Counted from the first letter of the stretch, positions 44,968 through 57,624 are shown. The stretch: DNA of 64,000 bases from Diplonema papillatum (GCA_030068145.1 JAPJBO010000849.1:1-64000); one strand, 5' to 3'. A program made the numbers and translations. Notes: generated by a model not told the origin, from the letters alone.

Positions 44968-45267
44968 ACATAAGCGCCAGCTTGAAAGGAAATGCTCGAC
45001 GATGCTGCCCGACAAAGAACAGAAGGGATCCCAAGTGCTGTAACTACCGAACCACGTGTTGAACGGACGTGAGGTCATGCGGGTCTACCCCTACACGACA
45101 AATCACACAAACACAACAGGTCAAAAAATCCTGAGTGAGAAAACAACACACGGTGGTGTAAGCGAAGAACAAATCAGATTGTGTTTGTATTGTATTTGTC
45201 CCTTACCTCTATATTTCCCCCCTTCCATTCGGAGTCGAAGCAGCTACGTCGAGTATTTTTTTTTTTT
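44968..45267 (+). repeat. ~290-bp dispersed repeat, plus-strand copy
   Basis: ACATAAGCGCCAGCTTGAAA to GTCGAGTATTTTTT. Colinear with the inverse of 31635-31914 and with 58626-58882. The T run at the end could be a pol III terminator or a tail. Confidence 0.8.
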
Positions 45268-45397
45268 GGCGGGCATGAGAACTTCGTGTCGACCGATGGG
45301 CAAAAACAACCCGGAAAAATAAAAAGTAACACAGAAGAAGTAGTGATTCTCTTATTCATTTTGCATCTTTTCTTAGCAGTACTGTTGTGGTACTGAA

Positions 45398-45725
45398 GGG
45401 AGCAATTCTCGAACAAGGGGGGTTGCGCATGAGAAACGTTGAATGAAACCAACGAAGAACGCCGGCCTTCTGAGCCGCATACATACAATCCTGACATTTA
45501 CTCGAAACAACGCGAACATCCCGGAATTCCAGTTCCCAGCACCTCTCTGCTTGGTGCATGAGAGGCAAGATGCCCAAACGAAAACTATGATTTCCCCCGT
45601 GAGAGACGGGGGTTTTACCTGTAACACGTGGAGGACACGAATCGTCCTCGATCACGTCGTTGTTGATTGTCCGTTGTGTCGTTTGTCCGGTGCAGCAGGA
45701 TCCCTAACTTCGGGAAAAACTTCCT
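45398..45725. repeat. ~210-bp terminally inverted element, copy 6 (strongly diverged)
   Basis: Left GGGAGCAATTCTCGAACAAGG, then AACCAACGAAGAACG; right GATTGTCCGTTG...CTAACTTCGGGAAAAAC. The block order is preserved but sequence identity is low. Confidence 0.4.
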
Positions 45726-48700
45726 TCGTTCCCGTTTCGGTTCAGTAGCGCAGTCAGCGCCTACCACCACCCCCCTTCTTTCCTACCGTCATACTTCGAT
45801 TGAAACAGGTCTTGCCCGCTAACTGGTCGCCTGGGGGTTAGACTGTCCACTGTCGCGGCGCCTCAGGGACCTGCCGCCCCTACACACTTAAGGCGGTTAC
45901 GCTTGTCCACGCGCCCGTATGTCGCAGTAAGTAAGAACCGTCGATTTCACCGCAAAACAAGGGTTACGAAAACGATCCTGGTGTCGGTCACTACAGTTGC
46001 ACTTGGGCTGGCCAACACAAGGTACGCGAGACCGCCCAACCGGCAGCGATTGCTGGAATTATTTCTTTTCCCGATAATACACCGGAGGCTCTACGTAATA
46101 ATACCGGCTTCAAAAAACCCGAAACGGTGGACAACCGCAACCCGACCCCTCTCTCGGCGACACAACTGCGTGTGGACCAGTCGTTGTATGTCTTTATTCC
46201 ATCCCACCGCCCCCCTCCCCGTTGTTGCAAAACTCGGGGCTCGTCGTAGTAGTAGCTTTTTAGAGTGAAGTTTCTTGTTAACGACATCGTTGGTACTAAG
46301 AAAGCTTAGTACTTCGCAGTATTCTACATGCAACTTACCAAACCAGGTTAAGTAAGAAAGGACCACATCTCTTCTCTAGATTTTTCTCATAGCATGCGAG
46401 CAACGCACATTGTGGTTGACTATTCAACTCGTCACGCAGCTTCTGTAGCAAGGCGAGTCACTTGAACAGAAAAAGAACAGCCAAAAGCTAGTTACGGCTA
46501 ACCCCCCCCTCCGGAGATCTACGACAAACCCGGAGGTCGTGACCGCTATGTATCTATGTATTGCGGCATGCTATGATCTTTTGTTCATCCGCCCCAAGCA
46601 TGCAAATGTTGGGAGAAAGCTCGAGCTCAGCACCGCCAGCAGCGGCGCCACCGGTTTCTAGGTTCAAACCCCGGCTGATGTTGCTGGCGGGAGTTGAGCC
46701 TCTTGTGGGCCAGTGTCCCGGGACCTGCAAAAAGCATCGATCCCCGTGCACAGGTCCGACCGTAAGCCCCTCGGCTCTACTGCGGCTGATCGAGGGTGAC
46801 ATCAATTGGCTCCGGGAACGATGAAGACCGCGGCCAGGCGCAATGGTCGATGGGAATTGCAGAGGCACGAGGCTCCATCAGGTCGTCAAACGCATTAGCG
46901 GTTGTGCGATTCGCCCATGCCCATCAGCAGTTGAGTGTGTCGCTTGAGAATGTAGTCTCTCAGACTCCTGTTCGACTCTCGATTCGACGATGATGAGACG
47001 CGCACGTACAGTTGACGACACGCTGCGTCTCCTCCTGGCTGTGGACCCGCAGGCTAAACAATGAGCAAGTTTGCACTCCATGAAAGAACCAATCCATGCG
47101 ATGTTTGAACACGCATCGCGTCTTGCCAAAATGAAGCAAGAAAAGCCCGCGAGGCATGAATCACAATAGAACACAAGATGCCAAAACTGGGTCGGGAAAG
47201 GAGGGAATTGTTCCCTCCCCACCCGATGGTTCAATCGATTTTCATCGAGATCTTTTCAACACGTTCGAACCGAGAGAACCGGCTTCCCTGCGCTGCGTTT
47301 TCCGCGAAACTTCCCCACCGGCGCGGCCTCCTGTCACAGCTCTCCCTTTCTTTAGAACAGGTCTTTGAAAAAAGCGAACTAGGGGGTGCGTGTGTGTTAC
47401 CGCCGCACGTCACCTCCCTCTCCAAAAAAAGCACGGTACCAATCCAAAAACCAAGCACCCACGGGCGACCGTAGACCTCAAAGTTTTGACCTTCAAGTTT
47501 TTATACACCGCACACAGATACACAAGCCGCAGCATCGAACCGGCCAGGGTTTTGGCCGTTCAGCCGTATGAGCAAACCATCGTGAGGTCTATCTTCCCTT
47601 CACGAGCCAAAAGCCAGCGGTTCAAAATTCGTGTTGGTGATGCTGTTCTTCGCTAAAGAGCGCCCGCTCCACTTCACTCATTACGGAGGTGGCTCAGTTC
47701 GAAAGGCTGTTCCAAAGAGCAGGGCGCAACAGCAACCAGATTGCGAGAACTCCTGGGAGGAAATCCAGGAGAACGGCAAGTACTTAGTGCTACTAGTGCA
47801 AAACACAAAGCGTAGCAACATATTGTTGGCCTTCGCTTCACTCGGAGTTGTCCTTCTTCCCACCCCTCTTCAAGTGAACACCCCACCTTCCCAAGTCATC
47901 GCAATTTCAAGGTTGGAGGACAAATAGAAGCTATGCCCACTCTCCGTTGGCAGCTCCAGCCATCGGGGAATATTCGGCAGTGACACAACGAAGCTCGCCC
48001 GAGTGTCCGGTGTGGCCCGTTGAGAAAGCGGGTGTCACACGTCACCATCTTCTTGGGGTGTGACTCAGGAACACCCGCTTCTGTCAAAGTGCAAAATGCT
48101 ACTCGAGGTTTCGCAACACCGCCCAACGGCTGCCAACTCCGCGATGCACAAAACCAGGCGTTTAGCGTCCGGCGGGAGCAACACGACACAGCCGTATCTG
48201 CAAAGTGAGACGAGAGGCATCCGTTCACTCTGTGTCAAAGTACTGCAGCGAACGTCCAAAGTTCAAAGTTCAAAGGAGGAAGAGCATGCTGTTGGTCCGA
48301 CACGGTTGTGAGGGGGCTTTCTCCCCGAGACGGATTGGTTTGTTCCCACAGACGGGTGACGAACAGCCGCCTGGCAGACCAGACTCGCACCGCTATCCTG
48401 TCTGCAGGCACTCAGGTTCCGCGCGGATGGACCGAATCACAGTGCAGATGGGGGCACTGCGGCGACGAGTACAACCCCTCTTCAACCCCTCCCCCCACGC
48501 CTGCATCACAGAATCTGGATGCAGCGGGAAAGGTTCCAGGGTGCGATTCGCCAGGGTGCGATTCGCCAGCGTCCAAATCACGCCCACATGGGATCGTCGG
48601 AAACGCAAAAAAGGGCGGTCTGCATTCGGAAGCTGTTCAGAACGTGGCTCGCTGCACGCAAGCCCATATTTGTCCATCCCGCCAGGCTTCCCAAAACCTC

Positions 48701-51029
48701 CGAGTGCTGTCACGTGTTCTATTATTATTTTGTGTTTTGTTCGTACGTTCGTCCCGCGCGTGTTGCGTCCCACATCCCCCCTCCCCACCTTACCGGGTTC
48801 TTGGCTTAGCCCAAACAGTGCGTTAAACAGACGAGAGTTGTTGAAAACACTTATTCTTACGCTTATTATTTTCTTCAAAAGAAAAAAAAAGGGTCAACAT
48901 GCACCAACCTGCGCCCCCTCCTGTACGGGATCGTCAGGAAGCACAAAAACCCAAGGTGAAGTGAACACAAGGAACCAACTCCCCCCCCTTCCTCCTTTTC
49001 CTGCCCCAGGAGGCAGGTTTGGCCCCAACACTAAATTAAGCCCCACCCCACAGCACCTCATTTTCATATCTGCAGCCGCAATGAACAAGTAGTGTCCCGT
49101 CAGCTTCAGGCAGTTCAGTCCAACCCCGTCGCATTTAATATGTGTGAGTTCTTTTGTTTGTTTTGAGGGTCCAAAAATATAACCTGCCCCTTTCTTTTTT
49201 AGAAACATTTTCTCCTTTCCTCCTTTACTTTGATCATAGGTGTCACGGCATGTTTTGGCAGCCGCTGCTTAACAGAGTGCATGCTAATCCGTGTGGTTCA
49301 TGTACTTAAAAGAACTCAATGCTTAACACAATTTGACGTGGCGGCTTTGGATTTACATCTGAATGACACCTCAATACAAAAAAAGTTGTCGACAACTAAC
49401 AAGTAAAAGAATAAAAACAAAACTACGCATTTCTTCTCGGGGCCCTTCATCTTGCACTCCGCGCGTGAGCGCTTAGAACTTTTCGGCAACAAATGCCGTG
49501 CAACGAGAATTGAGGAACGCCGAGTAGCAAAAATCATCAGCTCACACTGTTTATAAACGTTTAGGTCCCCCGCTTTCTTGTGCTGCGGGGATGTAGGAAG
49601 AGGAAACCTCGTTTTTGGCAACACGCCGGTACTCGAATTCAAGCAGTGTTTCCAACACTGGGGGAAGCATAGGTCGCACCTGGGTGAGAACCTCTCAAAG
49701 GTCCACGAAGGGAAAACGGGCTTTCTCTCTGAAGAAAAGAAAGACGTCGTCGCAGGCAACCGACTGCGCGAATATCGCCGGCAAGCACGAATACAAAAAG
49801 GAAAAGGGAAAATGAAGCGAATCCCCACCCGGAACTTACCCCCACACAAGCCGTCCCCTTGGCAGTCGGCAACGCAACGGACTGGCTCTGCATGAGCGTC
49901 CCCTGGACTGGGAACCCCTGCCTATATCGAATGGGGGCCCTTTGCCCGGAAGGACGTTCGCTGGAGGTAATGACAGGCTCCTCTTGTTCCCTTCCTCCAT
50001 CTCCCTTTTTTTTTCCCGCTCGCTTTCTGCTGCCTAAAGGCTGGCGCGCTCTTGCAGTCGCCGGCTTTTGCCCGGAAAATGATCTATCTTCTTCATCTTT
50101 CACCCCAGAACAGCGAAAACTGGCCTGTATAAACTACCACAAGTAAGATATTGCATGCATACCAACATACCGGTACCATTAAGGAACTCTTTCGACGATG
50201 GTCACCCGGAGACGAAAACCCCGTCCATTAATCGAAAATACCGACCGCTTAGCACAAGAAACAGCCAAACGAAAGTCCTTGCCGAAGAGTCACCAGCAGA
50301 CTTTTTTCGCCAAACACCGGAGTTTCAATCCTCACTTTCAACTGAACAAGAAAACGCGCTCGGCGGGAAAACCAAATTAACTTCAAGCCAGCAAAAAAAA
50401 AGAAGAAGCAAAAAAAAAAGAAAAACTTGCTGTTCGGCAGAATATGATTCTTCCAAAGTCCTCTTGCCCAGTTGAACACAGCTGTTTTCACGTTTTCTTT
50501 TCTTCTTTCGGCGAAAAACACAAAAACTTTTACTCTAAAAAAAAAGCGAACCAAGAAATGTGGCCCCGCTCAGCGTTTTCCGGCTTGCCCCGGGATGCGC
50601 TTTCCTCTTCGTTTTTTTTTTTCTTCCGCAGATGCAATTCCGCCAGTACTCAGGCCGAGTGTTCGCGCTCAGTTACTTTTCCTCGAATTGCCCGACCATA
50701 CCGTTGTGCATTCTCGCCGCCCCATCTTTTTTTTTGTTGGCCACGCATGCAGCGGACGCCTGAACCGCCCGAGTAGGACCCTCTGACTGCGACCAATTGC
50801 CGCCTGCAAACCTTGTCCTGCAGTTGAGTTCGGCGTAGTGCGGTGGGCGGAAAACTTCAGTTTTCCCCCCTTCTCCTGCTCTCGCGGTGGTGTCGGTTTT
50901 CGAATGTAGTCCTTGCGTCTCTTCCCGCATCCTCCAATTTCGATGCATTCTGAATTGTGAGGAGGCCGCCGCAGACTTTTGTTTTCCATCTCTGCCTTGT
51001 CAAGAGCTGCGACTCAACTATTCTTGTTG
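45726..51029. other. Long gene-poor region
   Basis: No recognised protein. The parts at 46560-47000 and 48200-48700 have fewer homopolymers and more balanced composition than the surroundings (frames at 46561-46824 and 48205-49092), but match no family and lack a convincing start. GGTTCAAACCCC at 46662-46673 is an isolated B-box-like word. A short tandem GTGCGATTCGCCAG duplication lies at 48541-48570. A partial tail core is at 50199-50223. A T tract plus CTTCCGCAG precedes an ATG at 50631 that opens a 43-codon frame. Confidence 0.4.
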
Positions 51030-51435
51030 CATAAGCATCTGCCTTGTACGAAATGCTTGAGGACTGAAGACTGCCAGTTGCGATAGATCAAAGGAGGTAA
51101 ATGTGCTGTCCCCCACACGAAACACAGGGAAATCTAAATAGATCTGGTCTAGGGGCGGGCGTAAGCGTTCCACAAAAAAGACCCACTTTGCAGTTGTATT
51201 GTTTTCTCCCCCTCTAGCCTCCTTCGAAATGAGCACAAGGCAGTCCCTCGAGCATTTTACGAGCACCCTGCTTCGTAGGAACAGGAGAAGGCCGAGCTGC
51301 AAAATCTTAAAGGAAGAAACATGCTGCAGCCCGGATGGCAAACTCAGGAGAATCTGGGTCAGTGCCGGGGCGCAGGTGTTCTACGAATAAAGACCCACTT
51401 TTGTAGCTGCAATGCTTCTCTTCCCTTCTAGCCTC
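51030..51435 (+). repeat. Dispersed ~190-bp repeat (AAGCACCTGCTTTG family), two tandem copies
   Basis: The first copy runs ATAAGCATCTGCCTTGTACG to CTCTAGCCTCCTTCGAAATG. The second, more diverged, runs CGAGCACCCTGCTTCGTAGG to CTTCTAGCCTCTGTCG. The head-to-tail arrangement shows the family can be tandem. Confidence 0.75.
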
Positions 51436-52253
51436 TGTCGAAAAGAATATGCATAGGCGGTCTCCACCCCCTGACTCGATGTGCCACCCGATTAAACGTG
51501 AGCGTTTTCTTCAACCCGGCCTACAGCGAACAGAAAGCGCAATTTAAAATAAAAAATAAAAATAAAAAAGTAAGAAATTGGGACTCAGAAAAAAGTGCTA
51601 AACCCCAGGTGGACTTTTTTACCCTGTTGCCACGAGGACTCTAGAAAGGACTCATTGCGCGAGCGTCTGACACAAGGAAGAACTCGAAAAAAAAAAAAAA
51701 AAAAACGGGAACTCAAAAAGCGCGAACGTTAACTCTGAAGTAGTGTGAAACCCAAAAATGGGAAAATAATACAAAGTAAGATGTCTCACTCTAAAAAAGG
51801 ATACAAAGAACACAGATGTCTCTCGCGTTCCCTCAAGGGGATTCGCCGGAAAAGGCAGAAAAACATTCACTCCCACCATTTTCGAAAGTACACAAAGAAA
51901 AACGTGATGAACACAGAAACCCCGCCAAAAGGCTTACGGTGCACGAAGCTGACGCTCGCTGTCGTCGGAGAACAGTGCACCTGCTGAGAAAAAAGCCGGC
52001 CTTTTATGCCACCAACAAATTATTTTCCGAAAACCACCCGGCAAAAAAAAAGCCCGACCGTGCAGTGGGCAAATCGCAAAGACGGTTCAACAGGAAAGAG
52101 GGACTCTCGTGAACAAATTGCCTAGTTGCTCCTGCCCGGCATTCATTACCAGGCGCACGATGGTCAGCATTTTGTGCCACTCTTGGTGCATTCAATCCGA
52201 ATGACCGCTCTTCCCCCGTGAACCACATACTGGAGAAAAAGCCCAGCCACCGG
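51436..52253. other. Gene-free region
   Basis: A runs and a diverged tail-core fragment near 51720-51735. No gene recognised. Confidence 0.4.
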
Positions 52254-52266
52254 CCCAGCGCACGAA

Positions 52267-52560
52267 GAAAAAGAAGAAGAAGAAGAAAAAGGCCGCTCCT
52301 GCTCCGGGAACGTGACGGTCAACCACAGCTTGCAAAGCTTGAGTCGGAGGCAGCACAGTGCCACAACCCCGTCCGCTCTGCCCTGCGGCTGACCGTCTCG
52401 ACGAGCTTGTGTTCAGCGCGAGCGCCAAGCCCCAAGGTGCGCCAAGCCTTGATGCTTTAGTTTGGGAAATCGGTAGCCACTTGACCCGTAGGCCCGTGGC
52501 TCTGCAGTACCGCCGAACACGTGAAGCTTGGCTCCCGTGTAGCAGGCTTTCCCTGGTACC
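52267..52560 (-). mobile_element. (TTC)n-tailed SINE, copy with 13-bp target duplication
   Basis: Minus-strand SINE, same ends as 38184-38472. CCCAGCGCACGAA flanks it at 52254-52266 and 52564-52576. Confidence 0.9.
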
Positions 52561-52825
52561 TCCCCCAGCGCACGAAAAAAAATATATATATATACATATA
52601 AATGGTATGCCCAGGAGCCATTTAAAAAAAAGACCGGGTCACCGGCCTTAGCGGACAACACTGTCGGCGAATAAGAAAAAAAAAAACATACATAGGTATC
52701 GTGGACGACGTATGCCCCGACTTACCGAATAATGAAGGAGAGTTCTTCTCTCACGAACAGCAAAAAAAAAAAAAAAAAAAGCTCTACAAATAATGAGAAA
52801 ACGTGCTAACAGCGTCGCCACTTAA

Positions 52826-53067
52826 CCCTTTACGGACGGGGGGGATATTTCTATTCATGTCGAAAAAAGCGAGCTGGAGTCATGCAGAGCAAAGACCCGT
52901 AAAAGGATCAATGTTTGCAGGAGAGAAGCTCCGACACCTTTCCAAGGAGCACCAGGTTTCCCATTTTGAAGTCGTAAAACGTTCGAGTTTTGACCCGTAG
53001 ATTCCCCCAGAAGGCTTTCTGCGCGCCGGGCAATCTCTTTCCTCTCCCCCCCTCCGTCCGTAAGGGG
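52826..53067. mobile_element. piggyBac-like MITE (TTAA-CCCTTACGGAC family), copy 1
   Basis: TTAA (52822-52825), then CCCTTTACGGACGG; the right end CCGTCCGTAAGGGG is its inverse, followed by TTCA (TTAA decayed). Blocks CGAGCTGGAGT, ACCTTTCC and GAAGGCTTTCTGC are colinear with 59691-59931. Non-coding. Confidence 0.8.
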
Positions 53068-53497
53068 TTCAGCATTTCTTTTTAGTACTAACAATCTTGC
53101 GGGTTGCCCTTCAATGTATTGTGCAGGCTAAAAAGACGTGGGCAGGCGTGTTTTGGTGGTTGATCAGAATTCCTTGCCTGAATATACACAGGGTAAATAC
53201 AAGTGGGAATAACGATCAACCGGCACGCACAAACAAAACGAAGCGCCTGTCTTTTTTTGGGGGGGGGGGTGGTTTTGACATTAGTTTTGTGGTTTCGGGC
53301 GGTCGAGAACAGTTGTGTACTACTAGGCTTGGAAGAGCCCTGGCACCAAGGTTGCCGGGCGCCCCTCCTCGCACCGGAGGACTGGAAATCCCCACCCAAA
53401 GGACCACCCGATGAGCTCTAACTTTGGAGTCGTCTGCGTTCACGAGCGAACCCTGACGAAAGACGAAGAAGCGAGGAGCACACAACACCGCGGTGAA

Positions 53498-53780
53498 GAA
53501 GAAGAAAAAGAAAAAGGAAAAAAGAAAAATGCCGCTCCTGGTCCAGGAACGTGACGGTCGACCACAGCTTGCAAAGCTTGAGTCGGAGGCAGCACAGCGC
53601 CACAACCCCGTCCGCTCTGCCCTGCGGCTGACCGTCTCGGACGAGCTTGTGTTCAGCGCGAGCGCCAAGCCTTGATGCTTTAGTTTGGGAAATCGGTAGC
53701 CACTTGACCCGTGGGCCCGTGGCTCTGTACCGCAGAACACGTGAAGCTTGGCTCCCGTGTAGCAGGCTTTCCCTGGTACC
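53498..53780 (-). mobile_element. (TTC)n-tailed SINE, copy with 14-bp target duplication
   Basis: Minus-strand SINE. AACACCGCGGTGAA flanks it at 53484-53497 and 53781-53794. It has a ~16-bp internal deletion relative to 52267-52560. Confidence 0.9.
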
Positions 53781-53794
53781 AACACCGCGGTGAA

Positions 53795-54160
53795 AAAAAA
53801 AAAAATTACAGGGGGCTGGTCCCTCAAGTTTTGGAGACCTTACACTCCCCTTTTTCCCTTTCTCTATTTTTGCATCCCTTTCCTATACAACATCTTCTTC
53901 GAAGAAGACTTGATGCTAGCATCAACTGTGCATGAGAGGCAGTGCTCTGCCTTGAACATTAAACCAAGATTTCCCCCCGCCCTCTCCTCCCGCCATTCTT
54001 TACTGTCAACGGGCGGAGATTCAGAAAAAGCGAACGTTCTCTACAATGGTACCCCCGAAAACCGAAGTAACGAAGAACGCAAGAAACCCGCGTAAACTAC
54101 GCAGGCACTACGCAGAGAAGGAGGGGGGACCCAGACCCGGGCTAAGATTCTTGGAACTAG
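53795..54160. other. Gene-free region leading into 68-bp array
   Basis: The block at 53900-53980 (GACTTGATGCTAGCATCAA) recurs diverged at 58205-58250 and 61820-61890. 54040-54160 resembles 42011-42070 and 42480-42510. Confidence 0.5.
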
Positions 54161-54364
54161 TGTGATGGACCTTTCTTCGGAGGGGCTCACGCACTCAAAG
54201 ATCGACTTATGCGCACGAACTACGCAAGTGTGATGGACCTTTCTTCAGAGGGGCTCACGCACTCAAAGATCGACTTATACGCACGAACTACGCAAGTGTG
54301 ATGGACCTTTCTTCGGAGGGGCTCACGCACTCAAAGATCGACTTATACGCACGAACTACGCAAT
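54161..54364. repeat. Tandem repeat, 68 bp x 3
   Basis: TGTGATGG at 54161, 54229 and 54297 with nearly identical units ending CGAACTACGCA. The same unit occurs singly twice at 42180-42590. Confidence 0.92.
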
Positions 54365-54746
54365 ACGAGGTTTTCGGGGGTACCATACAAATACCGACTT
54401 ATCTTCAAGCGACGGAGCAGCGTTCCGCGCTAGTGCCGGGGCATCGGAGAGCCTTTAAGGCTCAGCCCGCTGTTTCGTAGTCCGAAAGTATGCGAATGCA
54501 GCAAAACCACGCCTTTAATTCAGCTCGAAATGCATACACTGGTGCTGACAACATCTCCGGACAAACGGCGCGCACGGAAAGCTGAACGAAGCCAACGGAG
54601 AATTGGCGAAAACGGAGGATACACCGTTCCCAGAATAGTTTAAAACCAGGTACCTCTACAGCACGTGCCCTGCTACGTACTGCCTACTGCATGTAGCAGT
54701 ACCATTGGCTGTAGCTGTACAGCTGATAGCATAGCGCACTCACATG

Positions 54747-55138
54747 GGTAGCAACGTGCTCATAGTGCCAGCTGTGCATATCACTGCATGTACCCCTGCA
54801 CACGTGAAGAATAGGACGCTGGCCGCTGGCATAGGCCACGCGGTAGAGTATCTCTACAGCATGTGCCATGCTACGTACTGCCTACTGCATGTAGCAGTAT
54901 TAGCTTACGTACTGGCTGTCAGGCGTGAAGCGGCGGATCCTGGCACTGGTGGGTGACGGTGCCGTGGTACAGCCCGTGGTACCCTGGCGAACGAGCGAGC
55001 CCGGCCCGCAGGAGATCGTCGTCTTGCTGCGCTGCGGACCCACCTCTTCTCGTCTACCGCGTGGCCGTATGCCAGCGGCCAGCGTCCTATGGTACATGCA
55101 GTGATATGCACAGCTGGCACTATGAGCACGTTGCTACC
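54747..55138. repeat. Large inverted repeat with ~90-bp arms
   Basis: The left arm 54747-54847 (GGTAGCAACGTGCTCATAGT...CACGCGGTAGA) is the inverse of 55053-55138, apart from a ~15-bp extra block. In addition, ~55 bp around ACGTACTGCCTACTGCATG is directly repeated at 54652-54705 and 54848-54902. No gene recognised. Confidence 0.88.
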
Positions 55139-56122
55139 TCGGACGGGACGGCTTGCGGCCACCGTAGAAGTACAAGAGGAAGTGAGGAGACGGGAAGCTC
55201 CGTGCGAAATGGTCCTTTCAATTTTGTTTGAGCACCTTCGGTGTCTCTAGGGGCGTCGAGTGAGGACCCAAAGAGAGACAAGAGGTATTGGGCGACAAAG
55301 CCCTGATTGTTTGAAGTCCACTTGCTTCAGAAGCAAGGTTGGAAGGGGACGATTCGGAAACTCAAGGATTCAGAATTGGAACATGGCACAGGCATTTCCT
55401 CCTCTCATTTGTTCCCGACTTCGCTCCCCTTGATCGATTTGGCGTTACTCGCTCTCTCGTACCGCAGAGCAAAGGGTCCGAACGAGACCTCCCTGCACTC
55501 TATTCTCGTTTCTCTCCCTCTTTTCACCCTCCCATCCCGGTCGGAGCTGTCAGCTGCGATATTTGCTTAGCGTAGTGTTCATTGGCGTTCCAAAGAATTG
55601 CGGGAGGGGCATGTCTGTGCGTGCAGTATTCGAAAAAAACGACCGTCCAGACTCCCACCAGACCCTACGACCCCATAAAACTTGTTCACGCTAAAAACCC
55701 TTTTACTCAAAGAAAAAGCCCACCCCAGGTTCTGCGCTGATGATGGTCCGCCTTATGTGTCCGTGGCTTAAAGGACCGAAACACGGCGCAGACGAGACCA
55801 GTGCGGTGTTGAGCACATACCCATTCCAAGCACGTTCTTGCATCCCCCCCTATTCCGACGATCCGGAGACCGTAGCATCCCGGAGTTTCGAACTGCCAAC
55901 TTTTTTAAAAAGAAGAAAAAAGGGAAAAGACATCTAGGGCGTCTCATGCCGCGCTCAAGAGAGGACTTCCGTGGCCATACAAATACACTGGAAACCTAGT
56001 GTCCTGCGCGCAATTCCTCGAAACATTTTTTTTGCCAGTCTTTCCCTGCGACCGTGGTGTAGTAAAGCTACAAAGTACTACTACTACGAATGGTGAGTGC
56101 AAAAATTAAGGAAAAAACAAAA
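55139..56122. other. Gene-free region
   Basis: The block GGACCGAAACACGGCGCAGA...CATTCCAAGCACGTTC at 55772-55840 recurs at 58478-58545. No gene recognised. Confidence 0.45.
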
Positions 56123-56550
56123 AAGCGAACTTTCACTTCAAGCAGAGTTCTCTTTCCCACCAGAAACGCCCCCTAATTTTCTGCGTCCACACTGTGCGTA
56201 CTGTGCGAGAGATTTGCAGTGTGCAGGGGGAAAAAAGAGCGGGTAAAATCGACTTTTTCTCCCCTTAACAAGGACAAGTTTGCCGACGATGAACAAGTAA
56301 AAAGAAGAAGAGCATAACCTACAACTGCTGAATGTTTTTGATGGAAGGAAATCTGAAAGCGCCTGTTCAGCCGACGTTGAAACGATTGCAACCGGGTCCA
56401 CCAGTCAGAAGTCCATGACTTCTCTACACCGAAGTAGAACGCGCATCCGGGGAAGTTTCATGACGGATTGCGATGCCAGGCAGCAACATCCTCCCTTTAA
56501 GCCTCTAACGGTCAACCGGAGACGTTAAAATACCGTCCTTTTCAAATCGT
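56123..56550 (+). repeat. ~430-bp direct duplication, copy 1
   Basis: Near-identical to 56757-57190 (blocks CAAGCAGAGTTCTCTTTCCC, CGACTTTTTCTCCCCTTAAC, GAACGCGCATCCGGGGAAG). Both end in a tail core GGTCAACCGGAGACGTTA and CCGTCCTTTTCAAATCG. No stable coding frame. Confidence 0.92.
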
Positions 56551-56756
56551 GTTGGTGTTCCATTTTTTTTTGTTTACAGACTACACTTTCCTGCGAACTC
56601 TAATTTTGGTTGTGCCTGGTGCGCTACGCCCAAGCCACGGTACGGAGTTTCAAGAGAACTTTCACTCTATAAAGAAGATAGCTATCGTTGGTCGGAGGAA
56701 TTACACCAAGGTCCGAGCTAGTGTCCTGCGATAAATACATCCCGCAGCAGAGGAAA

Positions 56757-57190
56757 AGCGAACGTACCCTTCAAGCAGAGTTCTCTTTCCCGCCAGAAAC
56801 GCCCCTAATTTTCTGCGTCCACATTGTGCGTACTGTGCGAGAGAATTGCAGTGTGCAGGGGGAAAAAGAGCGGGTAAAATCGACTTTTTCTCCCCTTAAC
56901 AAGGTCAGGTTTGCCGACGATGAACAAGTAACAAGAGAAGAGCATAACCCACAACTGCTGAATGTTTTTGATGGAAGGAAATCTGAAAGTGCTTGTCTTC
57001 AACCGATGTTGAAACGATTGCAACCGGGTGCACCAGTCAAAAGTCCTTGACTTACACCGAAGTAGAACGCGCATCCGGGGAAGTTTCACGACGGATTGCG
57101 ATGCAGCAACATCCTCCCTTTACTCTTTCCCGCCGGAAGCCTCAAACGGTCAACCGGAGACGTTACAATACCGTCCTTTTCAAATCGTCA
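56757..57190 (+). repeat. ~430-bp direct duplication, copy 2
   Basis: Second copy, 634 bp downstream of the first. It runs directly into the 64-bp array. Confidence 0.92.
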
Positions 57191-57191
57191 A

Positions 57192-57600
57192 TAACGTTTG
57201 TTGGTGTCCCATTTTTTTTGTGTTAACAATGCATTGCTGTACTAAAAATTAGTAGTAACGTTTGTTGGTGTTCCATTTTTTTTGTGTTAACAATGCATTG
57301 CTGTACTAAAAATTAGTAGTAACGTTTGTTGGTGTCCCATTTTTTTTGTGTTAACAATGCATTGCTGTACTAAAAATTAGTAGTAACGTTTGTTGGTGTT
57401 CCATTTTTTTTGTGTTAACAATGCATTGCTGTACTAAAAATTAGTAGTAACGTTTGTTGGTGTCCCATTTTTTTTGTGTTAACAATGCATTGCTGTACTA
57501 AAAATTAGTAGTAACGTTTGTTGGTGTCCCATTTTTTTTGTGTTAACAATGCATTGCTGTACTAAAAATTAGTAGTAACGTTTGTTGGTGTTCCATTTTT
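57192..57600 (+). repeat. Tandem repeat, 64 bp x 6 plus partial seventh
   Basis: Units start TAACGTTTGTTGGTGT at 57192, 57256, 57320, 57384, 57448, 57512 and 57576, each with a run of 8 T and ending AAAATTAGTAG. Two alternating variants (TCCC / TTCC) suggest higher-order amplification. The seventh unit is interrupted by the ~210-bp element and resumes at 57829 (GTGTTAACAATGCATTG). Confidence 0.96.
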
Positions 57601-57624
57601 TTTTTAATATACATCTGTACTGAC

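Noticed and set aside
46640-46690. Possible tRNA gene (GGTTCAAACCCC B-box word)
   Set aside because: No matching acceptor stem, D-arm or anticodon arm around it.
48205-49092. 295-codon plus-strand frame
   Set aside because: No recognised motif; overlaps other open frames of similar length, and composition shifts to homopolymers halfway.
54161-54364. CRISPR array
   Set aside because: Contiguous 68-bp tandem repeats without unique spacers, eukaryotic context, no cas genes.
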